This document shows positions 37,462 through 45,700 of a stretch of DNA of 64,000 bases, in pieces. Below the pieces are notes generated by a model. The model did not search any database. It was given only the letters and a program-made list of their open reading frames with translations, and was not told where the DNA came from. Source of the DNA: Prochlorococcus sp. AG-347-J21. GTDB taxonomy: Bacteria > Cyanobacteriota > Cyanobacteriia > PCC-6307 > Cyanobiaceae. How positions within the stretch are numbered: the first letter of the stretch is position 1; each line of letters begins with the position of its first letter. The stretch covers positions 1-64,000 of the forward strand of contig QCBX01000009.1 in assembly GCA_003281455.1 (NCBI GenBank), written 5' to 3'. The translations under genes were made by a program, and so were the position numbers.

Positions 37462-37980
37462 TCACTCATTTGAGGTATTGCCCTCATTGGAAACACTTCT
37501 TTTTCGCCTGGTTCTACCACTTTCATATTCTGAGTTTTCAGAAGAATTGCCATAACTTCTATCTTCCCAACCTTCTGCACCGGATGGTTTATGAGTATAA
37601 GAAGTATTAGGCTCTGAATTACCTCCACCATAGCCGCCGTTATTTCCTCCACCATAACCGCCGTTATTTCCTCCACCATAGCCGCCGTTATTTCCTCCAC
37701 CATAACCGCCTCTTCCTCCTCTGCGAGGTCCACCGGATCCTCTTGGCTCAGCCTTATTAATTCTTAGTGGCCTACCCATAAGCTCCGTTCCTTGTAAGCC
37801 ATCAATAGCTGTTGACTCAATTGCTTCATCTGCCATCTCAACAAATGCGAATCCTCTTTTTCTTCCAGTGTCTCTCTCAATAGGAAGAGAACAATTTAAA
37901 ACCTCGCCAAAAGGTGCAAACAACTGTAGAACATCTTCACGCTCTGCACGGAACGGCAAATTGCCAACAAAAATACTCAC
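37462..37980 (-). CDS. Glycine-rich RRM RNA-binding protein (cyanobacterial Rbp type)
   Basis: This 172-residue protein starts with one RNA-recognition motif (about 1-80): RNP2 is IFVGNLPF and RNP1 is KRGFAFVEM. A glycine-rich tail with repeats of GGYGGGNN follows, then a charged end. Cyanobacterial Rbp proteins of this kind are often cold-induced and bind mRNA. The RRM's place at the N-terminus and the Gly tail match plant-like and cyanobacterial glycine-rich RNA-binding proteins. The tail is encoded by a tandem DNA repeat, listed separately. Confidence 0.92.
   Translation of the reverse strand: MSIFVGNLPFRAEREDVLQLFAPFGEVLNCSLPIERDTGRKRGFAFVEMADEAIESTAIDGLQGTELMGRPLRINKAEPRGSGGPRRGGRGGYGGGNNGGYGGGNNGGYGGGNNGGYGGGNSEPNTSYTHKPSGAEGWEDRSYGNSSENSEYESGRTRRKRSVSNEGNTSNE
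37622..37710 (-). repeat. 24-bp tandem repeat encoding GGYGGGNN units in the RRM protein
   Basis: Three full 24-bp units (37622-37645, 37646-37669, 37670-37693) and a partial fourth are nearly identical. The only visible difference alternates between copies (TAGCCG in units 1 and 3, TAACCG in units 2 and 4), a GGC/GGT glycine codon swap. Confidence 0.8.
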
Positions 37981-38095
37981 TTTAAACTCAACAAAGAAAA
38001 TTTACCTTATTAAAAAAACTACAATAGGTAGTCCCATAACATTACTCTAATATTCTACTTCAAAGCATACCCTTGTTGTAGAAAAATAATTTAGA

Positions 38096-39475
38096 TTAAA
38101 GAAACAATTTTTTTTGCCAATTATTTATCTCCTTTTCTACTTGAGTAAAACCTGTTCCACCTTCACTAGTCCTTGAACTGACAACATTATGAGGTTCAAG
38201 ATCTACAAAAACATCTTCATCAAATTCGGGATGGAATTTTTTAAATTCATCAATTTTGAGATTTTTTAATAACATTTTTCTCTCCAAACAATATTTGACA
38301 ATTTCACCAACAACTTGATAAGCCGTCCTAAAAGGAACATCTTTACCAACTAAGTAATCTGCAAGATCAGTAGCATTAGAAAAGTCATTTTCTACCGAAT
38401 CAGATAAATTTTTAATATTAAATTCTATGCCCTCATTGATAAGAATAGTCATTGCTTTAATGCAGGAAGATATTGTCTCTGCCGTATCAAATATTGGCTC
38501 TTTATCCTCTTGAAAATCCTTATTGTAAGCAAGTGGCACCCCTTTGACCATTGTTAACAACGCCTGAAGATGACCATACACTCTTCCCGTTTTACCTCTA
38601 ATCAATTCCGGTACATCAGGATTTTTTTTCTGAGGCATTAAGCTGCTTCCTGTAGCACATTTATCTGTTAATTTTGCAAAAGAAAATTCATCAGTGACCC
38701 ATAAAATTATTTCTTCTGAAATTTTGCTTAAATGAGACATTATCAGAGCAGAGGCGGAAACAAACTCTATACAAAAATCTCTATCACTAACAGCATCAAC
38801 ACTATTTTTATAAATTTTCTCAAAACCCAATTCTGCGGCTGTAAAGTCCCTATCTATTTTTATTTTTGTGCCAGCTAACGCTGCAGCACCTAATGGAGAC
38901 GTATTGACTCTTGATCGTACCTGTTTAAACCTTTCCCGATCTCTTTGAAGCATTTCTAAATATGCTAATAAATGATGAGCTAAAGATAATGGCTGGGCCC
39001 TTTGCATATGTGTATATCCAGGAATTAAGGTGTAAATATTAGATTTCGCAAGATTTAAAAAAGATTTTTGCAGATCAGTGATTAAAATTTCAATGTTATC
39101 AATCTCTTTTCTTAGCCATAATCTTAAATCAGTACCAACTTGATCATTTCTGCTTCTACCTGTATGTAATTTTTTTCCAGTTTCACCAATTAAACTAATT
39201 AGTTTTTCTTCTATGCAATAGTGAATATCCTCAGAAGGAGGACTCGGCAAAAATTTACCCTCCAAGTACTCAACTTTTATTGTCTCTAAACCATTAATAA
39301 TTTGCAAAGCTTCAGAAGAGGATAAAACTTGAGTTTTACCGAGCATTTTTGCATGAGCAATCGAACAATCTAAATCTTCTAAAATAAGCTTTCTATCAAA
39401 ACCAATTGAAGCATTAAACTTTTCAATAAAAGGGTTAAGTGAATTGTCAAACCTTTTACTCCAAACTTTTGACAT
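38096..39475 (-). CDS. argH: Argininosuccinate lyase
   Basis: ArgH splits argininosuccinate into arginine and fumarate, the last step of arginine synthesis. The 459-residue protein has the superfamily signature [12 protein letters not shown] near the active site, the [17 protein letters not shown] substrate block and [10 protein letters not shown]. Length and domain layout (N-terminal, central helical bundle, C-terminal) are normal. It lies 62 bp after the phosphatase gene in the leftward DUF502-nusB-ftsY-phosphatase-argH series. Confidence 0.97.
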   Translation of the reverse strand: MSKVWSKRFDNSLNPFIEKFNASIGFDRKLILEDLDCSIAHAKMLGKTQVLSSSEALQIINGLETIKVEYLEGKFLPSPPSEDIHYCIEEKLISLIGETGKKLHTGRSRNDQVGTDLRLWLRKEIDNIEILITDLQKSFLNLAKSNIYTLIPGYTHMQRAQPLSLAHHLLAYLEMLQRDRERFKQVRSRVNTSPLGAAALAGTKIKIDRDFTAAELGFEKIYKNSVDAVSDRDFCIEFVSASALIMSHLSKISEEIILWVTDEFSFAKLTDKCATGSSLMPQKKNPDVPELIRGKTGRVYGHLQALLTMVKGVPLAYNKDFQEDKEPIFDTAETISSCIKAMTILINEGIEFNIKNLSDSVENDFSNATDLADYLVGKDVPFRTAYQVVGEIVKYCLERKMLLKNLKIDEFKKFHPEFDEDVFVDLEPHNVVSSRTSEGGTGFTQVEKEINNWQKKLFL

Positions 39476-39537
39476 ATAAATTAGTAACTTTAGATATCTC
39501 TAATAAAGCATTTTTTTATATAGGTGACAAAAAATAT

Positions 39538-40881
39538 CTATTTCAATTGAAAAATAACCATAGATGCATCATCCTCCAGATGTCTATTTTGGCCTGTAAA
39601 GTCATCTAATTTTTTAAATATTTTATTTAAGATTTCTTGGGATGTGTAGGACTGCTTGCATAATTTTGTGACGGTTTTCATTAACCTTTCCTCATCAAAT
39701 CTTTCCCCTAAAGAATTAGAAGCATCAATTACTCCGTCTGTGTAATAAAGAACTAAATCATTTTCATTAAGCTTGACTTCACAACAACTATATTCAGCAT
39801 CTTTTTGTAGTCCAAGAACAAAACCTTCTGCATCTAATTTTATAATTTTCTGCTCTGAACTTCTCCAAAGCAAAGGGGGATTATGTGCTGCATTAGCAAA
39901 TCTTAATTTTCTAGTTCTAGGGTCATAATCTGAATAGAACAATGTCACAAATCTATGCGATTGATTTAAATCATTTATTGCTAATTGATTTAAATCATGC
40001 AAAATTCTATCTGGTGGTAAGCCTGTAAGAACTTCTGCACGCAGCATTCCTCGAAGCATAGTCATTAAGAGACCCGCTGGAATTCCTTTGCCCATGACAT
40101 CACCTATTACCAGTGCCCATCTAGATTTTTCTTTTCTTTTTTGCGAGATATTAGTCTTTAAAGACATAAAGTCATAGTAGTCTCCTCCTAGCTGGAGAGC
40201 TGGCCTACAGTGAGCAGCAAGATCCACACCATGAATAATTGGACAATAATCTGGTAGTAATTGAGATTGTATTTCGGCTCCAGTAGAAATTTCTCGATCT
40301 ACATTTTCATGCTTTTTCTTTGTTTTTATTAAGCAATAATTTTCTAATCCAACAGCTAGACAATTTTGAATAAAATTAAAATTACTATTTTTACTAATTG
40401 ATTGACTAAATTTACCTCTACTAAAAATATAGATAAATCCTCTACATTTACCTCTAGAAGAAATTTTTTCTGTTTCTATTGTAAATTCTTTAAAATTACT
40501 TTTTAGAGAGTTTTCAAATAATAAAATTTCTTTTATTTTAAAGTTCTTTGAAAAATTAAATTTATTAAAAAAAGTATTTATTTCCTCTTTAATTTTTAAA
40601 AAATCATTATGAGCCGAAATTTTTATATTTTCTTGCCAAATTTCTCCATCATAATTTATGGGAATAATTAATATTATTTTTTCATTAAAAATATGTTTGA
40701 AAATTAAGCATATATAATCCAAAAATTTATCTATGTTGGAAAAAGATTTTAAATAATATGCTAATGAAGATGCAATTTCTGCAAATTTGTAATTAGTTGT
40801 TAAAGATACTTTAGATTCATTATCTACAAAATTTTGAATAAATTTATTTGATAATAATTTTCCTTTTTGATTATTTGTCAC
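39538..40881 (-). CDS. PP2C-family (SpoIIE/RsbU type) serine phosphatase
   Basis: This is a 447-residue protein whose C-terminal half (about 190-447) is a PP2C-like SpoIIE phosphatase domain. Metal-binding aspartates lie in LGGDYYDFM, VIGDVMGKGIPAGLLM, YYTDGVIDA and EDDASMVIF. The N-terminal half has no named domain but has the length and character of a GAF-like sensor; this is uncertain. Such RsbU-type proteins regulate sigma-factor partner switching elsewhere, but no anti-sigma partner genes are nearby, so the target is unknown. Confidence 0.88.
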   Translation of the reverse strand: MTNNQKGKLLSNKFIQNFVDNESKVSLTTNYKFAEIASSLAYYLKSFSNIDKFLDYICLIFKHIFNEKIILIIPINYDGEIWQENIKISAHNDFLKIKEEINTFFNKFNFSKNFKIKEILLFENSLKSNFKEFTIETEKISSRGKCRGFIYIFSRGKFSQSISKNSNFNFIQNCLAVGLENYCLIKTKKKHENVDREISTGAEIQSQLLPDYCPIIHGVDLAAHCRPALQLGGDYYDFMSLKTNISQKRKEKSRWALVIGDVMGKGIPAGLLMTMLRGMLRAEVLTGLPPDRILHDLNQLAINDLNQSHRFVTLFYSDYDPRTRKLRFANAAHNPPLLWRSSEQKIIKLDAEGFVLGLQKDAEYSCCEVKLNENDLVLYYTDGVIDASNSLGERFDEERLMKTVTKLCKQSYTSQEILNKIFKKLDDFTGQNRHLEDDASMVIFQLK

Positions 40882-40948
40882 ATCAAATCACATAGATAAA
40901 TATGTTTTAACATTAAATGCAAATTTTTAAAAAAATTTAATTAAATAT

Positions 40949-42229
40949 TTATTTATCTGCAAGCAAAGCCTCCACAAATTCATAACTATTAAAGGGTCTT
41001 AAATCTTTTATACCTTCTCCAGCTCCAATAAATCTTATAGGGAGATTAACTTCTTCAGATACAGCTAAAGAGACGCCTCCTCTGGAAGTACCATCTAATT
41101 TAGTAATAATTGCCCCACTTAAATTTGCTGATTTAGCAAAACTTTTTGCCTGTTTTAAACCATTTTGACCCTGACTTGCATCTAATACTAATAATGATTC
41201 AACAATTGCATCTGGAGCCTTTTTATCAATAATTTTTTTTATTTTTGCTAATTCATCCATCAAATTATTTTTTGTTTGCAATCTACCTGCCGTATCAACT
41301 AGTAATAAGTCAACATTTCTTTTTTTTGCAGAATTGATTGCATCAAAAACTACAGCCGCTGGATCTGCATTTTTTGATTGATTAGATATAACATCAACAT
41401 TACTCCTCTGACCCCATACTTTTAGTTGTTCTACTGCCGCGGCTCTAAAAGTATCTGCAGCAGCTATCAAAGTTTTATAGTTACTCCTTGAAGACAAAAA
41501 TGCTAATTTTCCTAAAGTAGTAGTCTTACCTACCCCATTGACTCCTACTAATAACCAGACATTTAACTTACCCTTTTGAGGCACTAAAAGATCGGTACCT
41601 GAATTTTTTATTGGTTTATCAATAATTAATTTTAATTCATTCTTTAAAAATTTTATTCCTTCTTCTCCCCCAACCACTTCTTCGTTTAATTTTTTTCTCA
41701 GTGAACGTATAACTTTATCAGTTGAATCAATACCGACATCAGCTCTGATTAAAAGAGTCTCTAAATCATCAAGAGATTCAGGTGTAAGTGGATCATCTCC
41801 CAATTTATCCAATAAATCAGTAACAAATCCTTTTCGTGTTTCTTCTAACCCTCTTCTTAATTTAGTTAACCAATCAATTTCATCTATCGATATTTGATTT
41901 ATATTTTTTCCTTGAGCAGCTAATACCATTGCAGACCAAGTAAAATTATCATCAAATTCTCCTAATTCCGTTTCAGGAATAGTTTGAGGAGGCTCAGGAA
42001 GATTATTACTGTTAATTAAAGCTTGCTTTTGCTCTTCTTGTTTCTGTAATTCTTGCTTTTGCTCTTCTTGTTTCTGTAATTCTTGCTTTTGCTCTTCTTG
42101 TTTCTGTAATTCTTGCTTTTGCTCTTCTTGTTTCTGTAATTCTTGCTTTTGCTCTTCTTGTCGTTTTTTTAAAAGCGCATAAGCTTGTGCCGCCCACTCT
42201 TTAGAATTATCAGAATCAGTATTTGACAT
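40949..42229 (-). CDS. ftsY: Signal recognition particle receptor FtsY with repetitive N-terminal region
   Basis: FtsY docks SRP-ribosome complexes at the membrane. The 426-residue protein has a Gln/Glu/Lys-rich N-terminal tail, then the NG domain: helical N part (about 115-200), P-loop GVNGVGKTTTLGKL, DTFRAAAVEQLK, DTAGRLQTK, TKLDGTSRGG and the C-terminal GAGEGIKDLRPF. The A-type tail (about 23-70) is built from a ten-residue repeat, encoded by 30-bp tandem DNA copies. It lies 57 bp after nusB on the same strand. Confidence 0.96.
   Translation of the reverse strand: MSNTDSDNSKEWAAQAYALLKKRQEEQKQELQKQEEQKQELQKQEEQKQELQKQEEQKQELQKQEEQKQALINSNNLPEPPQTIPETELGEFDDNFTWSAMVLAAQGKNINQISIDEIDWLTKLRRGLEETRKGFVTDLLDKLGDDPLTPESLDDLETLLIRADVGIDSTDKVIRSLRKKLNEEVVGGEEGIKFLKNELKLIIDKPIKNSGTDLLVPQKGKLNVWLLVGVNGVGKTTTLGKLAFLSSRSNYKTLIAAADTFRAAAVEQLKVWGQRSNVDVISNQSKNADPAAVVFDAINSAKKRNVDLLLVDTAGRLQTKNNLMDELAKIKKIIDKKAPDAIVESLLVLDASQGQNGLKQAKSFAKSANLSGAIITKLDGTSRGGVSLAVSEEVNLPIRFIGAGEGIKDLRPFNSYEFVEALLADK
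42022..42160 (-). repeat. 30-bp perfect tandem repeat in the 5' part of ftsY
   Basis: Four full 30-bp copies and a 20-bp partial copy are identical as read. On the minus strand each codes ten residues rich in Gln, Glu and Lys (unit QEEQKQELQK). The perfect identity, including third codon positions, points to recent expansion. The antisense frame also stays open, a by-product of the repeat. Confidence 0.92.
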
Positions 42230-42286
42230 TAATATTTTGATTTGTATTTAATAAATTCTAAAATACTATTTATTTATATCAAATAT

Positions 42287-42919
42287 TCATAGGAATTTGA
42301 CTGTTTGTAATCTCCTTAAAACTCCATTAATAAATTTTCTTCCTTGCATATCACTATATTTATTGGCTAAATTTACGGCCTCATCACAAGCAACTGCAAC
42401 AGGAGTGCTTAAAAATTTTATATCTACATAAGCTAAGCGCAAAATATCTCTATCAATTCTTGGTAATCTTTTCAATCTCCAGCCATCCATTGCTTCATCA
42501 ATATCAGAATCAATAAGTGTGAGGTTATTCATAATATTACTAATCCTTTGATTCACATCCTCTCTAATATCAAATTGTCCACTAGATACTATTAATTTTG
42601 GAAAATCTAAAATTACTGAGAGTGTATTCATTACGGTCTCAATTCTTTCTATAGATTTTTTTAACTCATCCCTAACCTTTAAAAAAGAAGAGTCAACCCC
42701 TTCTAGCAATTCACTATCTAATATTTTTTGAGATGCATTTTCTAGGTCTGATTCACAATTATCTAATTCATCTCTACAATGATTTACTAAAGAATCCAAT
42801 GCAGATTCAAAAATCTCTTCTATCTGAAATTTATTTAATTTAAAATCACCTTTATCTTTTATCAATCCTAGAGAAATTAAAGAAAGTTCTCTTGAAAGAG
42901 ATCTATTATTTTGCATCAA
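42287..42919 (-). CDS. nusB: Transcription antitermination factor NusB
   Basis: NusB with NusE (S10) binds boxA RNA to allow rRNA antitermination. The 210-residue product starts with SRELSLISLGLI and ends with the conserved C-terminal half: RIDRDILRLAYVDIKFL, AVACDEAVNLANKYSD and FINGVLRRL. It is longer than the compact E. coli form because of an inserted helical middle section (about 60-110), as in cyanobacterial NusB. The start abuts the DUF502 stop. Confidence 0.93.
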   Translation of the reverse strand: MMQNNRSLSRELSLISLGLIKDKGDFKLNKFQIEEIFESALDSLVNHCRDELDNCESDLENASQKILDSELLEGVDSSFLKVRDELKKSIERIETVMNTLSVILDFPKLIVSSGQFDIREDVNQRISNIMNNLTLIDSDIDEAMDGWRLKRLPRIDRDILRLAYVDIKFLSTPVAVACDEAVNLANKYSDMQGRKFINGVLRRLQTVKFL

Positions 42920-43654
42920 TTAAGAAGAAGTATTAGTGGAAGCACGTAATTGAGAAAATAATTTTGAAAATGTTGGATTTGTTGTGTTATTTTTCTCATC
43001 TGGATTAACTATCCCAGCAGAAATTATTGTTTTAAAAGCATCTTCAACAGAAATATCCAAATCCTTAACAGAGGACTCAGGAACCAAGGTATACCAACCA
43101 GTAGTTGGGTTAGGCGCTGTAGGAATAAAAACACTAAGCAACTTTTCTTCCAAGTCTGGCTGCAAAGAAGAACCAACATCACCAGTTACAAAGCCTACAC
43201 TGTATAGTCCCTCTCGTGGATATTCAACTAAAACAACTCTCCTAAATCGATTAGATTTTTTGCTTAAAAAAGTTTCGAGCAATTGTTTAAGAGTTTTATA
43301 AACTCCACCTGCCACTGGAATTTTGGATAAAGTACCTTCTCCGAATTCTAATAACCATCTTCCTACAAAATTTCTCGCCATCAAGCCTATAAGCAAAATA
43401 GCTAACAAAGGAACAGTTAAACCCAGAGTAAGATTAATTAAATCTTGTAATAAAGGATTTAAATTTATAAATGGATTTAATTGCTTAGGAACAGAGGTAA
43501 CTAATGTTAAAACAAACTTACTAACTAATGATGACAACCAGATAGTCGTTGCTAGAGGTATTACAACTAACAATCCTGCTATAAGATCATTTTTTAGATC
43601 CTGTTGAAGCCTAGATCCTAGGTTCGAATCTTGATTTTGATTAGACTCAACCAA
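42920..43654 (-). CDS. DUF502 family integral membrane protein
   Basis: This is a 244-residue membrane protein of the DUF502 family. Two hydrophobic segments (about 24-50, LIAGLLVVIPLATTIWL, and about 70-95, LTLGLTVPLLAILLIGLM) precede the family block GEGTLSKIPVAGGVYKTLKQ. A soluble C-terminal domain follows, with VEYPREGLYSVGFVTGD and the PTAPNPTTGWY motif. No biochemical function is known to me. It precedes nusB with no gap. Confidence 0.9.
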   Translation of the reverse strand: MVESNQNQDSNLGSRLQQDLKNDLIAGLLVVIPLATTIWLSSLVSKFVLTLVTSVPKQLNPFINLNPLLQDLINLTLGLTVPLLAILLIGLMARNFVGRWLLEFGEGTLSKIPVAGGVYKTLKQLLETFLSKKSNRFRRVVLVEYPREGLYSVGFVTGDVGSSLQPDLEEKLLSVFIPTAPNPTTGWYTLVPESSVKDLDISVEDAFKTIISAGIVNPDEKNNTTNPTFSKLFSQLRASTNTSS

Positions 43655-43799
43655 AATAACGTTTTTAACTATACTAACTTTACTAATAATTTAACTGTTT
43701 TTACTGAGTTAGGATATATTTTTTTTGAATAAATTAAGATAATTTATTAGTTTATTCCAAAAGAGAACTTAAAAAAAAAATAACACGCATAATAAAGAA

Positions 43800-44750
43800 A
43801 TGATTAACAACATCGAAAACAAAAAAGAAATAAGTAAAAAATTAAAAGAAAGAGCAATTTCTGAGGGTTTTGCAATGTCTGGAATTGCCGCAATCCCAGG
43901 AAGTTCACGCATAAGATTAAGAACTAACGCATTAGAAAGATGGTTATCAAATAACTACCATAGTGAAATGAAATGGATGGAAGCAGAGAGAAGAAAAAAT
44001 ATAAGCTCACTTCTAAACGATGCGAAAAGTATTCTAAGCGTTGGATTTCTTTACCTTAATTCAAATAATAACAACGAAAATAAAAAAAATTTTAAGATAG
44101 GAAAATTTGGTCAAGGGGAAGACTATCATAAAGTAATTAACAAAAAATTAAAAAATATTGGGAATTGGATTAATAAAGAAATTCCTGACTGCAAATGGAA
44201 AATATGCGTAGATACCTCTCCTCTTCTTGAAAAAGCCTGGGCTGAAGAGTCTGGTATTGGATGGATAGGTAAAAATAGCAACTTAATAAACAAAAAAAAT
44301 GGTTCTTGGTTTACTTTAGGTTTTATGATTCTTTCAAAAGATCTAGTGCCTGACAAACCTCATGAGTCACTTTGCGGAAAATGTGATAAGTGTATTGAAC
44401 AGTGTCCAACCAAAGCAATAGTTGAACCCTTTGTAATAGCATCAGATTTATGCATTTCGTATCACACTATTGAGAGCAGATCAAAAACCATTCCTAAAAA
44501 AATAGAAAAAAATTTAAATGGGTGGATTGCAGGATGTGATATTTGTCAAGATGTATGCCCTTGGAATAAGTCTGTGCCATACAACAACACTTTTGAAACT
44601 TATCCAAAAGAATGGATTAAAAACCTTAATATTGAGTCGTTAAATTGGGATCAAAAAACCTGGAGAGAAAATCTTAAAGGAACTACATTAAAAAGGATTA
44701 AACCATGGATGTGGAAAAGAAACATTAAAGCATCTCTCAGGAATCAATAA
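43800..44750 (+). CDS. queG: Epoxyqueuosine reductase QueG
   Basis: QueG reduces epoxyqueuosine to queuosine in tRNA using a B12 cofactor and two 4Fe-4S clusters. The 316-residue protein has the ferredoxin-like cysteines CGKCDKCIEQCP (first cluster) and CDICQDVCPWN (second), the ESGIGWIGKNSNLI segment and a C-terminal tail short of the HEAT repeats of some homologues. It is divergent from the DUF502 gene across 145 bp. B12 dependence fits with the cbiD gene in the same window. Confidence 0.93.
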   Translation: MINNIENKKEISKKLKERAISEGFAMSGIAAIPGSSRIRLRTNALERWLSNNYHSEMKWMEAERRKNISSLLNDAKSILSVGFLYLNSNNNNENKKNFKIGKFGQGEDYHKVINKKLKNIGNWINKEIPDCKWKICVDTSPLLEKAWAEESGIGWIGKNSNLINKKNGSWFTLGFMILSKDLVPDKPHESLCGKCDKCIEQCPTKAIVEPFVIASDLCISYHTIESRSKTIPKKIEKNLNGWIAGCDICQDVCPWNKSVPYNNTFETYPKEWIKNLNIESLNWDQKTWRENLKGTTLKRIKPWMWKRNIKASLRNQ

Positions 44751-44758
44751 GAAATAAT

Positions 44759-45625
44759 ATGAAAAAGTTTTTTAAAAAAATCTTATCTATCTCTACTTTA
44801 ATAACTATTTACTTTATTCAAATTGATAAAGTTCAATCACTAGTTCCCTATTATTATTTCCCAACAAAAAAAAGTCTAGAAAAAGAAAGTTTAAATATTG
44901 GCAAAAATGTATATCAACTTTTATATTTTGGACAATATAAAGAGGGTCTTAATTTAGCAAAATTAGCTGTAAAGATAAATGGAGCGGATGAAAACCTTTG
45001 GTTGATTTTGTCTGAAGCACAGGTAGCCAACAAATTATATAAAAACGCATTAATCTCTCTTAAAAAAGCACAAGAAATTAATCCAATGAATAGCACAACA
45101 TACTTTGCTAAAGGTTCTATCTACTTAAAAATTTCGCAACTACAAAATGCAAAGACCTCTTTAAAAACAGGATTAAATATAGATCAAAATAACCATCAAG
45201 CTATTTTTCAATTAGGGAATATCTCATTAATTAAAGAGGAATATTCTGAAGCAATAAAATTATTTGATAAATCTGCAAAAATTAAACCTGATTTCTGGCA
45301 AGCAATAAATAATCAAGGCTTGGCTTATTTCGAAAAAAATAAAATAAATCTATCAATTAAGCTTTTTGAAAAAGCAATCTCAATTCAAGATAATGCTGAA
45401 CCATTACTTGGACTTGCCTCATGTTTAAGAAATCAAGATATTAAATTAGCGCTTGAACTAGCAAAAAAAGCACTCAAAAAAGATCCTAATTATGTTAACT
45501 ATGATTACAGAAAAGAACAGTTATGGGGAGAAAAATTACAAGCATCAACGGAAATTCTTTTACAAAATGAACAACTCAAGAATGATGTAATAATGGCAAA
45601 GTCTAAAATAAATGAATATTCTTAA
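44759..45625 (+). CDS. Exported or membrane-anchored TPR-repeat protein
   Basis: This 288-residue protein has an N-terminal signal or anchor (KKILSISTLITIYFIQI, cleavage not certain) and then about five or six tetratricopeptide repeats from about 45 to 250. Canonical pieces are NPMNSTTYFAKGSIYLK, NHQAIFQLGNISLIK and WQAINNQGLAYFEKNK. TPR arrays bind partner proteins, so a scaffold role in the periplasm or at the thylakoid is possible. It begins 8 bp after queG in the same direction. Confidence 0.85.
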   Translation: MKKFFKKILSISTLITIYFIQIDKVQSLVPYYYFPTKKSLEKESLNIGKNVYQLLYFGQYKEGLNLAKLAVKINGADENLWLILSEAQVANKLYKNALISLKKAQEINPMNSTTYFAKGSIYLKISQLQNAKTSLKTGLNIDQNNHQAIFQLGNISLIKEEYSEAIKLFDKSAKIKPDFWQAINNQGLAYFEKNKINLSIKLFEKAISIQDNAEPLLGLASCLRNQDIKLALELAKKALKKDPNYVNYDYRKEQLWGEKLQASTEILLQNEQLKNDVIMAKSKINEYS

Positions 45626-45700
45626 CTTTCAATACTGGTAAATATTTTTTTACCTATTAGTCTTAATTTAGTCATTAAAAAATATTTTTTTTAAGGTCAA

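Noticed and set aside
37440..37733. 97-aa frame with repeated MVEEITAA-like units opposite or out of frame to the RRM gene
   Set aside because: It arises from the 24-bp glycine repeat read in a shifted frame; the RRM frame has clear RNP motifs.
42022..42160. Regular 30-bp direct repeats that could suggest a CRISPR array
   Set aside because: The copies are contiguous with no unique spacers and lie in frame within ftsY.
42012..42197. 61-aa Arg/Lys-rich repetitive frame on the minus strand inside ftsY
   Set aside because: It is the other reading frame of the 30-bp tandem repeat; the ftsY frame carries a full NG GTPase domain, so this is a by-product.
45637..45654. GGTAAA/TTTACC hairpin after the TPR gene
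   Set aside because: Six weak pairs in AT-rich DNA without a proper U-tract; it could occur by chance.
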